Of a DNA stretch of 14,708 bases, positions 1 to 5,880 are shown piece by piece. The stretch is from Thermodesulfobacteriota bacterium (lineage in GTDB: Bacteria > Desulfobacterota > DSM-4660 > Desulfatiglandales > HGW-15): positions 1 through 14,708 of the forward strand of contig JALOPA010000004.1 of assembly GCA_025454125.1 (NCBI GenBank), in the 5' to 3' direction. How positions within the stretch are numbered: position 1 is the first letter of the stretch; every line of letters begins with the position of its first letter. The notes under the pieces were generated by a model. That model saw only the letters and a list, made by a program, of their open reading frames with translations, searched no databases and was not told where the DNA came from. The position numbers were made by a program, and so were the translations under genes.

Positions 1-1
1 G

Positions 2-1573
2 GTCGTGTACAGGCCGGACACCAGCACCATAGAAGAGATCCTGCTTCGAAAAGAGGCGGCAGCGGGGCAGGGGGTTGAAGCGGCGCTCGTGGATGCCTTC
101 ATTGAACAGGAGAGCCTCGTCTCCGCAGAAATCCTCTCGAAGGACGTAGAGAAATACCGGTGGATGCTCGATTACGGCTTTCGACCCACGCGCCGTTTTG
201 AAAAAGACGGATCGTCCTTTATCCAAATGGACTTGAGCATCGCCGTGTATCTCCGAAAGATCAAGGGCAAGCCCGCTGCAAAACCCTATCCCCACGTGGA
301 GAAGGTGGCCGTGGAGAAGGTCCCGGCCACGCAAACCGGAGAGGAACTCAGGGCCTCGCTCATGAATCTTTTCAATTCCCTTGGTGGAATGGACCCATTC
401 GTGAAAAAAGGCCAGAGCGTGGTCATCAAGCCCAATATCGTGGCGGAGCACGGCCTGAGGGACGGGGTCTACTACGGCGGCATCGTGACGGACGTGAGGC
501 TCGTCAGGGCCTTGATAGAGCTGCTGCTTCCAGTGGCAGGCAAGGTCACGGTGGCCGAAGGCTCGTCCATCAACCGGGAGCAGACGGAAAAGCAGTTTAC
601 CCATTACGGATACGACAAGTTGCCGGAGATCGATCCCAAGAGGGTTTCGCTTGTGGACCTCAACACAGACCGCCTGGTTAGAAAAACGGTCCCCAATGGG
701 AAAAGAATGATTTCGCGAGAGATCCCCGTCACCCTGGAGCAGGCGGATGTGATCATCAACCTTCCGGTCATGAAGACCCATTTCGCAGCGCTGGCGTCTT
801 TGAGCGTCAAGAACCTACAGGGCGCCATCCCTCCCCTTGAAAAGTACATGAGCCATTTCTTCGGCCTGTGGCAAACCCTGGTCAACACCCATTATCTGAT
901 CAAGACGAAACTCTCGATCGTGGACGGGCTCACAGGCCAGGAAGGCTTCGGACCGGTCACAGGAACTTCGAAGCCCATGAACGTGCTGGTCGGAGGGACC
1001 AACCCTGTGGCCGTGGACGCCGTAACCATGCGGATCATGGGACTGGACCCCAGGCTCTCGCCCCCGGTCATGATGGCCTACATGCAGGGGATGGGGCCCA
1101 TCGAGGCCGAAAAAATCCAGGTGGTCGGCGCCTCGGTGGAGGAAGTGCGGAGCGCCTTCCAAGAGGCGGTGATCGACGTGAGGGGCGGTCAGAAGCTTGC
1201 AGTCCATGACGGCCGCGCGTGCAACGGCTGCAGAGGCTACCTGCATTTTGTTCTTCACAAGCTCAGACGGCCGGATCCGAAAAACCCGGAGAGTTCTCTG
1301 CTCGATCGGCCCTTCGAGAAAAAGGTGAACGTCTTCTTGGGGCCGGACACGGCGGCAAACCCGAACCCCGAGGAAACGAACATCTTCATGGGCGTCTGCC
1401 AGCAGCATCACGCTGAGATGGGAAGGTACCTGCCCGGCTGTCCTCCCCATGCGGAAGTGATCATCAAAGGTCTCTACAGTCTTTTCCCGGACGTGGAGAG
1501 AGCCAAGTATGCAAACGAGAGCTCCGAGGAGAGACTCGAAAAGATGTTGATGGAGGTCCTGAAAAAGAATTAG
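2..1573 (+). CDS. DUF362 domain protein with C-terminal cysteine cluster (5' end at window edge)
   Basis: Large protein of at least 522 residues matching the DUF362 family, whose biochemical role is not established. A GTG at position 5 could be the start, but the frame is open to the window edge and no ribosome site is visible, so it may be partial. Family-type signatures are VVIKPNIV (about 139-146), INLPVMKTHF (about 251-260), SVKNLQGAIP (about 267-276) and IVDGLTGQEGFGPVTG (about 305-320). The first 95 residues are a helical, charged extension. After the DUF362 core come four cysteines: a CxxC pair (C406, C409), then C465, then C479 in a YLPGCPPHAE motif that resembles the GCPP cluster-ligand motif of NuoB-type proteins, so an Fe-S or other metal site is plausible (inference). 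It ends at TAG just before a dispersed repeat and is convergent with the radical SAM gene. The family call is firm; the function is unknown. Confidence 0.85.
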   Translation, partial: VVYRPDTSTIEEILLRKEAAAGQGVEAALVDAFIEQESLVSAEILSKDVEKYRWMLDYGFRPTRRFEKDGSSFIQMDLSIAVYLRKIKGKPAAKPYPHVEKVAVEKVPATQTGEELRASLMNLFNSLGGMDPFVKKGQSVVIKPNIVAEHGLRDGVYYGGIVTDVRLVRALIELLLPVAGKVTVAEGSSINREQTEKQFTHYGYDKLPEIDPKRVSLVDLNTDRLVRKTVPNGKRMISREIPVTLEQADVIINLPVMKTHFAALASLSVKNLQGAIPPLEKYMSHFFGLWQTLVNTHYLIKTKLSIVDGLTGQEGFGPVTGTSKPMNVLVGGTNPVAVDAVTMRIMGLDPRLSPPVMMAYMQGMGPIEAEKIQVVGASVEEVRSAFQEAVIDVRGGQKLAVHDGRACNGCRGYLHFVLHKLRRPDPKNPESSLLDRPFEKKVNVFLGPDTAANPNPEETNIFMGVCQQHHAEMGRYLPGCPPHAEVIIKGLYSLFPDVERAKYANESSEERLEKMLMEVLKKN

Positions 1574-1593
1574 GAACGGACGGCCGAGCCTGC

Positions 1594-1757
1594 CAGCAGG
1601 TTGCTGAAAAACACCTGCTTTGCAGGATGCTCAAAAACGTCCAGATGCAAGGCACCCGAAATTCCGAAGAGCGAGGCGTACATAGCAGTACGCCGCAACG
1701 ATGAGGAATGAGGGTAACGCCGCAGATGGGCGGTTTTCAGCATCCTGCTAGAGCGCT
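1594..1757. repeat. Dispersed inverted-repeat element, copy 1 (short form)
   Basis: MITE-like element between two convergent gene ends. Its ends are imperfect inverted repeats of the type AGCAGGNTGCTGAAAA: left end at 1595-1610, right end at about 1733-1757 reading CTGCTAGAGCGCT. The interior includes a CCTGC-TTT-GCAGG hairpin near 1613-1625. The reverse complement aligns along almost its whole length with the element at 13190-13393, which carries two extra short palindromic insertions that are absent here. No ORF is present. The right end overlaps the last codons of the radical SAM gene. Confidence 0.85.
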
Positions 1758-2644
1758 CGCATCCATTCGGGCCTTAGACCGATTTCCCCCTTGAGGGCCC
1801 GATCGATCAGTGCGATGGCTTCCTGCTTTCCGTTGGGAAGCCTGGCCTTGACCGGCAGGTAGTTGGAGGCGTGGTTGGAGTAGAAAAGTCCGCGGCTCAG
1901 GTTGGTGTGGCGAATCATCTCCCTCAGCTCGATCAGCAGTTCCCTCTCGTCCGGAAGTTCGAACTTCTTGTTGACGAAATCCTCATAGAGAGGGGTGCCG
2001 GGAATGAGCATGACCGTGAGGGCCCCGATAAAGTGGGGGTCCATGGCGCTCAGAAGCTCCCCGGTTGCCTTGGCGTGTTTCAAAGAACCCGCTCTGCCCG
2101 CAATCCCCAGAAGCACGGTCACCGAGAGCTTGAATCCCGCTTCAATGACTTTCCGCCCCATTTCAATGCAGGTTTTGGCGTCCGACCCCTTGGTGATCTT
2201 CTTCCGGAGCTCATCATCGCCGGTCTCCACACCGTAGTAGAGAATGCCGAGCCCGTTCTTGCGCAGCTCGACCAGTTCCTCCAGGGTCTTCATTTTCATG
2301 CTCTTGGTGTTGGCATAGGCTCCGACGCGTTTGACCCAGGGAAGGTGCTCCCTGATCCTGTCCAGGATCCACATGAGCCGCTTCTGGGGAATGATCAGAG
2401 CGTCGCCGTCCATGAGGAAAACTTTGTCCTGGCGCTTCATGTACTTGGAGGCGAAAAGAATGTCCCCTAGAATGATCTTGTCATCCTTGATGGCGAATCG
2501 CTTGTCCTTGTAGGTTCCGCAGAAGGCGCACTTGTTGTGGGAGCAACCCAGTGTCACCTGAAGCAAGATGCTGTAAGCCTCGCTGGGCGGGCGGATACAC
2601 ATCCCTTCGTAATGCATGCCTTCGCTTTCCACTTCACATTCCAT
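1748..2644 (-). CDS. Radical SAM protein, CX4CX2C type, function unknown
   Basis: 298-residue radical SAM protein. The cluster-binding cysteines are C34, C39 and C42 (GCSHNKCAFC), a CX4CX2C spacing rather than the canonical CX3CX2C; the aromatic residue before the last cysteine is typical. Further family signs are the GVETGDDELRKKI segment (about 138-150, strand beta-4 region) and LIPGTPLY (about 213-220). The C-terminal NHASNYLPVKARLPNGK (about 257-273) suggests a specific Elp3/MiaB-fold subfamily whose substrate I cannot name. A 4Fe-4S cluster and S-adenosylmethionine would generate the radical; there is no extra ferredoxin, B12 or TRAM domain. The ATG at 2644 is preceded by GAGGAG at a rather long spacing of 11 nt. 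The last codons and the TAG lie inside the right end of the neighbouring repeat. It follows the broken antitoxin gene on the same strand by 57 nt. Confidence 0.88.
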   Translation of the reverse strand: MECEVESEGMHYEGMCIRPPSEAYSILLQVTLGCSHNKCAFCGTYKDKRFAIKDDKIILGDILFASKYMKRQDKVFLMDGDALIIPQKRLMWILDRIREHLPWVKRVGAYANTKSMKMKTLEELVELRKNGLGILYYGVETGDDELRKKITKGSDAKTCIEMGRKVIEAGFKLSVTVLLGIAGRAGSLKHAKATGELLSAMDPHFIGALTVMLIPGTPLYEDFVNKKFELPDERELLIELREMIRHTNLSRGLFYSNHASNYLPVKARLPNGKQEAIALIDRALKGEIGLRPEWMRAL

Positions 2645-2701
2645 GACTTATGTAACTCCTCAGCTATCTGTCCATCGATATGATTACTGACAAAACAGGG
2701 T

Positions 2702-2965
2702 TCACTGCGCCCCTTTCCTGAGGCGACGCATCATCGCCTGATGCGTGATTCCAGTCTCACCCGAGGCATCCAGAGCTTCTGACTCCGCAAGGTTTTGATA
2801 GAGTTCAACAAGACTCTGAAGCCTTTCATAATGGACCTGACTCATCACAACCAAATCCCCTTAGCCGTTCTTGGTGATGAAGACAGGCTCGTCCTCGCTG
2901 TGACACAGGTCGGAAATCTCATTCGCCCGATTTCGAAGATCGGATAACGGAATTATTTGTGGCAT
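2702..2965 (-). pseudogene. Phd/YefM-family antitoxin interrupted by an in-frame TAA
   Basis: Reading the minus strand from ATG at 2965 gives 34 residues starting MPQIIPLSDLRNRANEISDL and ending VFITKNG, then TAA at 2863-2861. The same frame continues GDLVVMSQVHYERLQSLVEL and runs to TGA at 2704-2702, 87 sense or stop codons in all. The two halves together have the length and order of a Phd/YefM antitoxin: an N-terminal DNA-binding part with the (V/F)ITKNGxGDLVVMS core, then a helical toxin-binding tail. One substitution at codon 35 explains the break. A GGGGAG ribosome site lies 6 nt before the ATG. After the stop, AAGGGG precedes in-frame GTG and ATG codons, so re-initiation of the tail is conceivable. 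No toxin gene lies downstream: the radical SAM gene begins 57 nt on. I judge it a pseudogene or a split orphan antitoxin. Confidence 0.8.
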
Positions 2966-2991
2966 GTCCTACTCCCCACAAATTCTGAGAC

Positions 2992-3020
2992 AAAATTATG
3001 ACAAACCTGACAGTTGTCAA
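2992..3020 (-). promoter_or_regulatory. Promoter with TGACA/TGTCA operator-like half-sites upstream of the antitoxin
   Basis: On the minus strand a perfect TTGACA (3020-3015) is followed after 17 nt by AATTTT (2997-2992), a weak -10; an alternative CATAAT lies three bases nearer. Overlapping the -35 is the palindrome TGACAGTTGTCA (3008-3019), with another TGACA at 2999-3003. Phd/YefM antitoxins repress their own promoters at short palindromes, so this is a reasonable autoregulatory operator (inference). Confidence 0.5.
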
Positions 3021-3029
3021 TGGTCTTTC

Positions 3030-3452
3030 TCAGGGTTTGGGTTCCGCATGCATCTCGACGATCACGCGGCCCCATCCCCCGCACGCCGGCCCCACGTCAT
3101 AGCACCCGGTCCGGCTGAACATCACCTCGTTCGGGTCCCTGCCGTTCAGAATGTTTTCAAAAAAAAGATTGATCATCACGGTCAGGTTGGGCATTAAAAA
3201 GGCGCACACCCGTTCAGGCGCTTCACGGGTCAGGAGGTTGCCGCTGGAGTCGAAGACGATTTTCTGGCCCTTCACATGGCCCGAGTGGCAGCCTTTGGAG
3301 TCCACGACCTCCGCAACCAGGTTGTACCTTGAGCCGGTAGCAAGGTTCTCGAAGAGACGCTGAAATTTAGGGCTGTCCTTGATGGGCTGGAACTCCTTGT
3401 CTTGCAGCCCCAATCTTTTCTGGATCAACTTGGAAACCTGCTCTTTGTCCAT
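3030..3452 (-). CDS. Small cysteine-containing protein, possibly TIGR04076-like
   Basis: 140-residue soluble protein of unknown function. The start at 3452 is chosen because AGGAGG lies 7 nt upstream; an in-frame upstream ATG at 3509 lacks such a site and would read into a palindromic repeat. The first 45 residues are a helical, charged segment. The rest has a C-x2-GH-x2-G motif (C55, GH at 58-59) and C83, followed by a strikingly constrained-looking segment with NLFFENILNGRDPNEVMFSR and then TGCYDVGPACGGWG (C117, C124). The CxxGHxxG pattern and size resemble the uncharacterised TIGR04076 family, but I could not confirm that assignment. Four cysteines and a histidine would allow metal or cluster binding. 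There is no signal peptide or membrane segment. It is transcribed away from the hydrolase gene at 4000. Confidence 0.7.
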   Translation of the reverse strand: MDKEQVSKLIQKRLGLQDKEFQPIKDSPKFQRLFENLATGSRYNLVAEVVDSKGCHSGHVKGQKIVFDSSGNLLTREAPERVCAFLMPNLTVMINLFFENILNGRDPNEVMFSRTGCYDVGPACGGWGRVIVEMHAEPKP

Positions 3453-3508
3453 GGGAGATCCTCCTTTCCAAATCCCTTCACCCTTTCCCACAGGAGACGG
3501 TGTCGCCA

Positions 3509-3578
3509 TGTCATTTCGAGAAATCCTGATTCTACGAGAAGCCTGAATCTAAGATTTCTCCCTTCGGTCGAAATGACA
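3509..3578. repeat. Palindromic intergenic element with 11-bp terminal inverted repeats
   Basis: TGTCATTTCGA at 3509-3519 is the exact inverted complement of TCGAAATGACA at 3568-3578. Inside, GAGAAATC (3518-3525) pairs with GATTTCTC (3553-3560). This forms a roughly 70-bp fold with no coding content, of the 'CATTTCGA...GAGAAATC' type seen scattered between genes in many bacteria. It lies immediately upstream of the small cysteine-rich gene's ribosome site region. Confidence 0.75.
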
Positions 3579-3628
3579 AAAAACATGCCCCGCATGATTG
3601 CGACACAGCCCCCAAGTTGCGGGAGAGG

Positions 3629-3646
3629 TTTACCCGCCTCCGGCGG
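3629..3646 (-). repeat. Micro-palindrome (CCGCCGGAGGCGG plus GTAAA tail)
   Basis: On the minus strand this reads CCGCCGGAGGCGGGTAAA, nearly the same as units at 10511-10530 (minus) and 13297-13316 (plus). It interrupts a purine-rich GGGAGAGG ... GGGGCAGGGTGAGGGGG stretch (about 3620-3680) of a kind usually continuous in intergenic repeats, which suggests insertion. The rest of 3579-3816 holds no gene I can support. Confidence 0.6.
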
Positions 3647-3771
3647 CGCCGAAGGCGACCAGGGGCAGGGTGAGGGGGCCGAAGTTCAAAACACTCAGTT
3701 TCTTCATATCAAATTAAGGGGAACACAAGAAAGGCAGAAAATCAAAAGAATTGCTTGTGGAATGTATCCTC

Positions 3772-3800
3772 TTGAATATGAAAACCGGATCGTCTATGTT
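3772..3800 (+). promoter_or_regulatory. Weak candidate promoter upstream of the MBL-fold gene
   Basis: TTGAAT (3772-3777), a 17-nt spacer and TATGTT (3795-3800) give a 4/6 plus 4/6 match to sigma70 boxes in a locally AT-rich stretch; a perfect TATAAT at 3809-3814 has no -35 partner. If used, the transcript would run through the palindromic element at 3817-3968 before reaching the gene at 4000. Confidence 0.3.
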
Positions 3801-3816
3801 TTAAAATCTATAATCC

Positions 3817-3968
3817 GATGGCCTTGTAAGAAGTCTCAAGAGCACGTTTCCCGTCATTCCGGCGCAAGCCGGAATCCATCCGTCTATTGGGGATAAAGGC
3901 TATCTGGACTCCGGTTCTTGTCCGCCTCGGGCGGGTTCACCGGAGTGACGACTTCTTCCTGAGCCGTC
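3817..3968. repeat. MITE-like element, family GTCAYTCC, copy A
   Basis: The outer inverted repeats are 3817-3835 (GATGGCCTTGTAAGAAGTC) and 3950-3968, complementary at 14 of 19 positions. Inside are two hairpins. The left one is ATTCCGGC-GCAA-GCCGGAAT (3856-3875). The right one is ACTCCGG (3908-3914) with CCGGAGT (3940-3946), whose 25-nt loop contains a further palindrome, TCCGCC-TCG-GGCGGG (3921-3935). Copies B and C at 8255-8378 and 11989-12096 share the architecture. No ORF or transposase is present. The element ends 32 nt before the ATG of the MBL-fold gene, so it sits in that gene's leader. Confidence 0.75.
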
Positions 3969-3999
3969 TAACTTGAACACCGTCGGAAAGGAAAAAACT

Positions 4000-4725
4000 A
4001 TGCCGGAAATCACCAAAGGAGTTTACTTTATCCCGGGGCAGGATGAAATGATCCCGGACGCTCATGTGTACGTGCTCGGGCTGCCTTCCTCCCAGGATGT
4101 ATCGATTGTCGATGCAGGGCTCATGGGCAAAGGCGGCTACAAGATCCAGGCCATCCAGAAGCTCGGGATCAAGCTCGCGGACATCAAGAGAATCATCATG
4201 ACCCACACCCATCTCGATCACATCGGGTGCCTCAAGGAGATCAGGGCGCAGATCCCTCATGCCGAGCTGTGGATTCACGAGGACGAGGCCGATCCCATAG
4301 AGAAGGGGGACGAAAGAGGCGTCTACGGCATGGAAATGTTTCGCAGCATGTGCCAGAGCCAGTACGGTCTCAAGTCCGGAGACTTCAAGTTCAAGGTGGA
4401 CAGGAAACTCAAGGAGGGGGACAAACTCGACATGGGCGGTCTGTCCTGGGAGGTCCTCCATATCCCCGGACATTCTGCGGGGAGTGTCGCACTGTATGGG
4501 CGGAGCCAGAAGGTGCTTATTCCAGGGGACGTGGTCTACGCGGATTATGCGATCGGCCGATTTGACCTTCACGGAGCAGACGGCGGCGTGTTGGCGAAGT
4601 CTCTGGCGCGGCTTGCGGAATTGGAAGTCGATATTCTCCTGCCCGGGCACAACAGGGTGGTCAAGGGTGTGAAGCCCGGCTACATCCGGGACACGGCAAA
4701 GCAGTGGGGGCCGTACCTGAAATAG
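4000..4725 (+). CDS. MBL-fold metallo-hydrolase (glyoxalase II-like)
   Basis: 241-residue cytoplasmic metallo-beta-lactamase-fold hydrolase with a full set of metal ligands: HTHLDH at 69-74, H158 in HIPGHSAGS (154-162), D177 in IPGDVVY (174-180) and H217 in LPGHN (214-218). This is the binuclear zinc/iron site of glyoxalase II-type hydrolases. The spacing and the single-domain length match general MBL-fold thioesterases or lactonases, but the substrate cannot be read from sequence. The start at 4000 is preferred because GGAAAGG lies just upstream; an in-frame TTG at 3973 falls next to a repeat. The stop codon at 4723-4725 abuts a GTGACGAGTGAC tandem repeat. It is monocistronic by appearance, divergent from the gene at 3030-3452. 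Confidence 0.9.
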   Translation: MPEITKGVYFIPGQDEMIPDAHVYVLGLPSSQDVSIVDAGLMGKGGYKIQAIQKLGIKLADIKRIIMTHTHLDHIGCLKEIRAQIPHAELWIHEDEADPIEKGDERGVYGMEMFRSMCQSQYGLKSGDFKFKVDRKLKEGDKLDMGGLSWEVLHIPGHSAGSVALYGRSQKVLIPGDVVYADYAIGRFDLHGADGGVLAKSLARLAELEVDILLPGHNRVVKGVKPGYIRDTAKQWGPYLK

Positions 4726-5090
4726 TGACGAGTGACAGGTGACGAGTGACAAGAAAGAATAACTTGTTTCTCGTTACTTGTGAGCGTAGCGGACTCGTCA
4801 CCGAAGACCGAAACAGAATCCCTAAAGTTGAAAGGCCAAAACCAAAAGAAAACCCAACCACGAAAGCACGAAAAAAGGAAAGCGAGAAGAAGTGCCTAAA
4901 ATGCCTAAAGTGAACTAAAGTGCCTAAAGTCGGGAAAACAGAACAAAAGAAAAACCAAACACGAAAGCACGAAAATGAGAAGGCACGAAGAAGAAATATC
5001 TAGGGTTCAAAATGAGCAAAACTGAAGCGCAGAAGAAAAAGATGAAAAAACTCTTCGTGTCTTTCCTCCTTTCGCGCTTCCGTGGTGTCC
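4725..5090. repeat. Quasi-palindromic simple-repeat region between the MBL gene and sufC
   Basis: GTGACGAGTGAC occurs twice (4725-4736, 4739-4750), and an inverted arm ACTCGTCAC closes the block at 4793-4801. Then TGCCTAAA appears at 4893-4900, 4902-4909 and 4921-4928, and CACGAAAGCACGAAAA at 4859-4874 and 4960-4975. The opposing arm is TTTCGCGCTTCCGTGG at 5070-5085, matching the inverted complement at 14 of 16 positions. There is no ORF with coding character, and no clear promoter for sufC could be picked out. Confidence 0.7.
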
Positions 5091-5121
5091 CTTCTTGGTT
5101 TTGCGGGAAAGGAGTTTTGAC

Positions 5122-5880
5122 ATGCTGCTTATTGAAAATTTGAAAGTGGAGCTCGGGGACAAGATTCTGCTCGATCACATCGACCTGGAGATCAAGCCAG
5201 GCGAGACCCACATCCTCTTCGGGCCCAATGGGTCGGGAAAGACATCCCTTCTCATGACCATCATGGGGTATCCCCAGTACAAGGTGGTGGCCGGGAAAAT
5301 GACCTTCAAAGGAGCGGACATCACGTACATGCCCATCAATGAACGGGCCAAGCTGGGCATCGGCATGTCCTACCAGCGGCCGCCGACCATCCACGGCCTG
5401 AAAACCCGGCAGATGGTCAAGATCTGCGGCAAAGGCGAGGCCGACGCTGAAAAACTGGCCGGTCGAGTGAACTTCTCGGAGTTCCTGGACCGGGATGTGA
5501 ATGCAGGCTTCTCGGGCGGGGAGATCAAGAGATCGGAGCTTCTGCAGCTCATGGCCCAAAAGCCGGATCTCATGCTTTTCGATGAACCGGAATCAGGGGT
5601 GGACATGGAGAACATTCACCTCGTGGGCAAGACCATTGCCAAGCTTCTTGAGAAAGACTTTGATCCTGAAGGCGATGAAAAGCCAAAGATGCAGAAGAAG
5701 AGAGAGCGGAGAAAGATGGGGCTCATCATCACCCATACCGGATATATTCTGGACTATGTGGCGGCGGACAAGGGCCAGGTGCTCTATGGGGGGAGGCTGA
5801 GCTGCATCAGCAACCCGAGAGAGATTTTGAGCTGCATCGGCCAGAATGGATATGAGGAGTGTGTGCGATGCATGGCGTAG
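5122..5880 (+). CDS. sufC: SufC-like ABC ATPase (SmsC type)
   Basis: 252-residue soluble ABC ATPase of the Fe-S cluster assembly class, expected to bind the SufB-like protein encoded next and drive conformational change in the scaffold. Visible are Walker A GPNGSGKTS (34-42), Q-loop Q85, ABC signature FSGGE (130-134), Walker B LMLFDEPESGVD (150-161; the SufC-type DEPESG) and switch His H205. Compared with E. coli SufC it has an extra highly charged stretch at about 178-199 and ends GYEECVRC, a C-terminal CxxC not found in E. coli SufC; both look like traits of the SufC paralogues in two-gene systems (inference). The ATG at 5122 has AAGGAG 8 nt upstream. Its end overlaps the next gene by 13 nt, so translation is coupled. 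No sufS, sufU, sufE or Rrf2 regulator gene lies nearby. Confidence 0.92.
   Translation: MLLIENLKVELGDKILLDHIDLEIKPGETHILFGPNGSGKTSLLMTIMGYPQYKVVAGKMTFKGADITYMPINERAKLGIGMSYQRPPTIHGLKTRQMVKICGKGEADAEKLAGRVNFSEFLDRDVNAGFSGGEIKRSELLQLMAQKPDLMLFDEPESGVDMENIHLVGKTIAKLLEKDFDPEGDEKPKMQKKRERRKMGLIITHTGYILDYVAADKGQVLYGGRLSCISNPREILSCIGQNGYEECVRCMA

Noticed and set aside
3402..3896. 164-aa open frame on the plus strand
   Set aside because: It crosses the start of the minus-strand gene, a palindromic element and MITE copy A; its sequence changes character at each boundary and resembles no protein.
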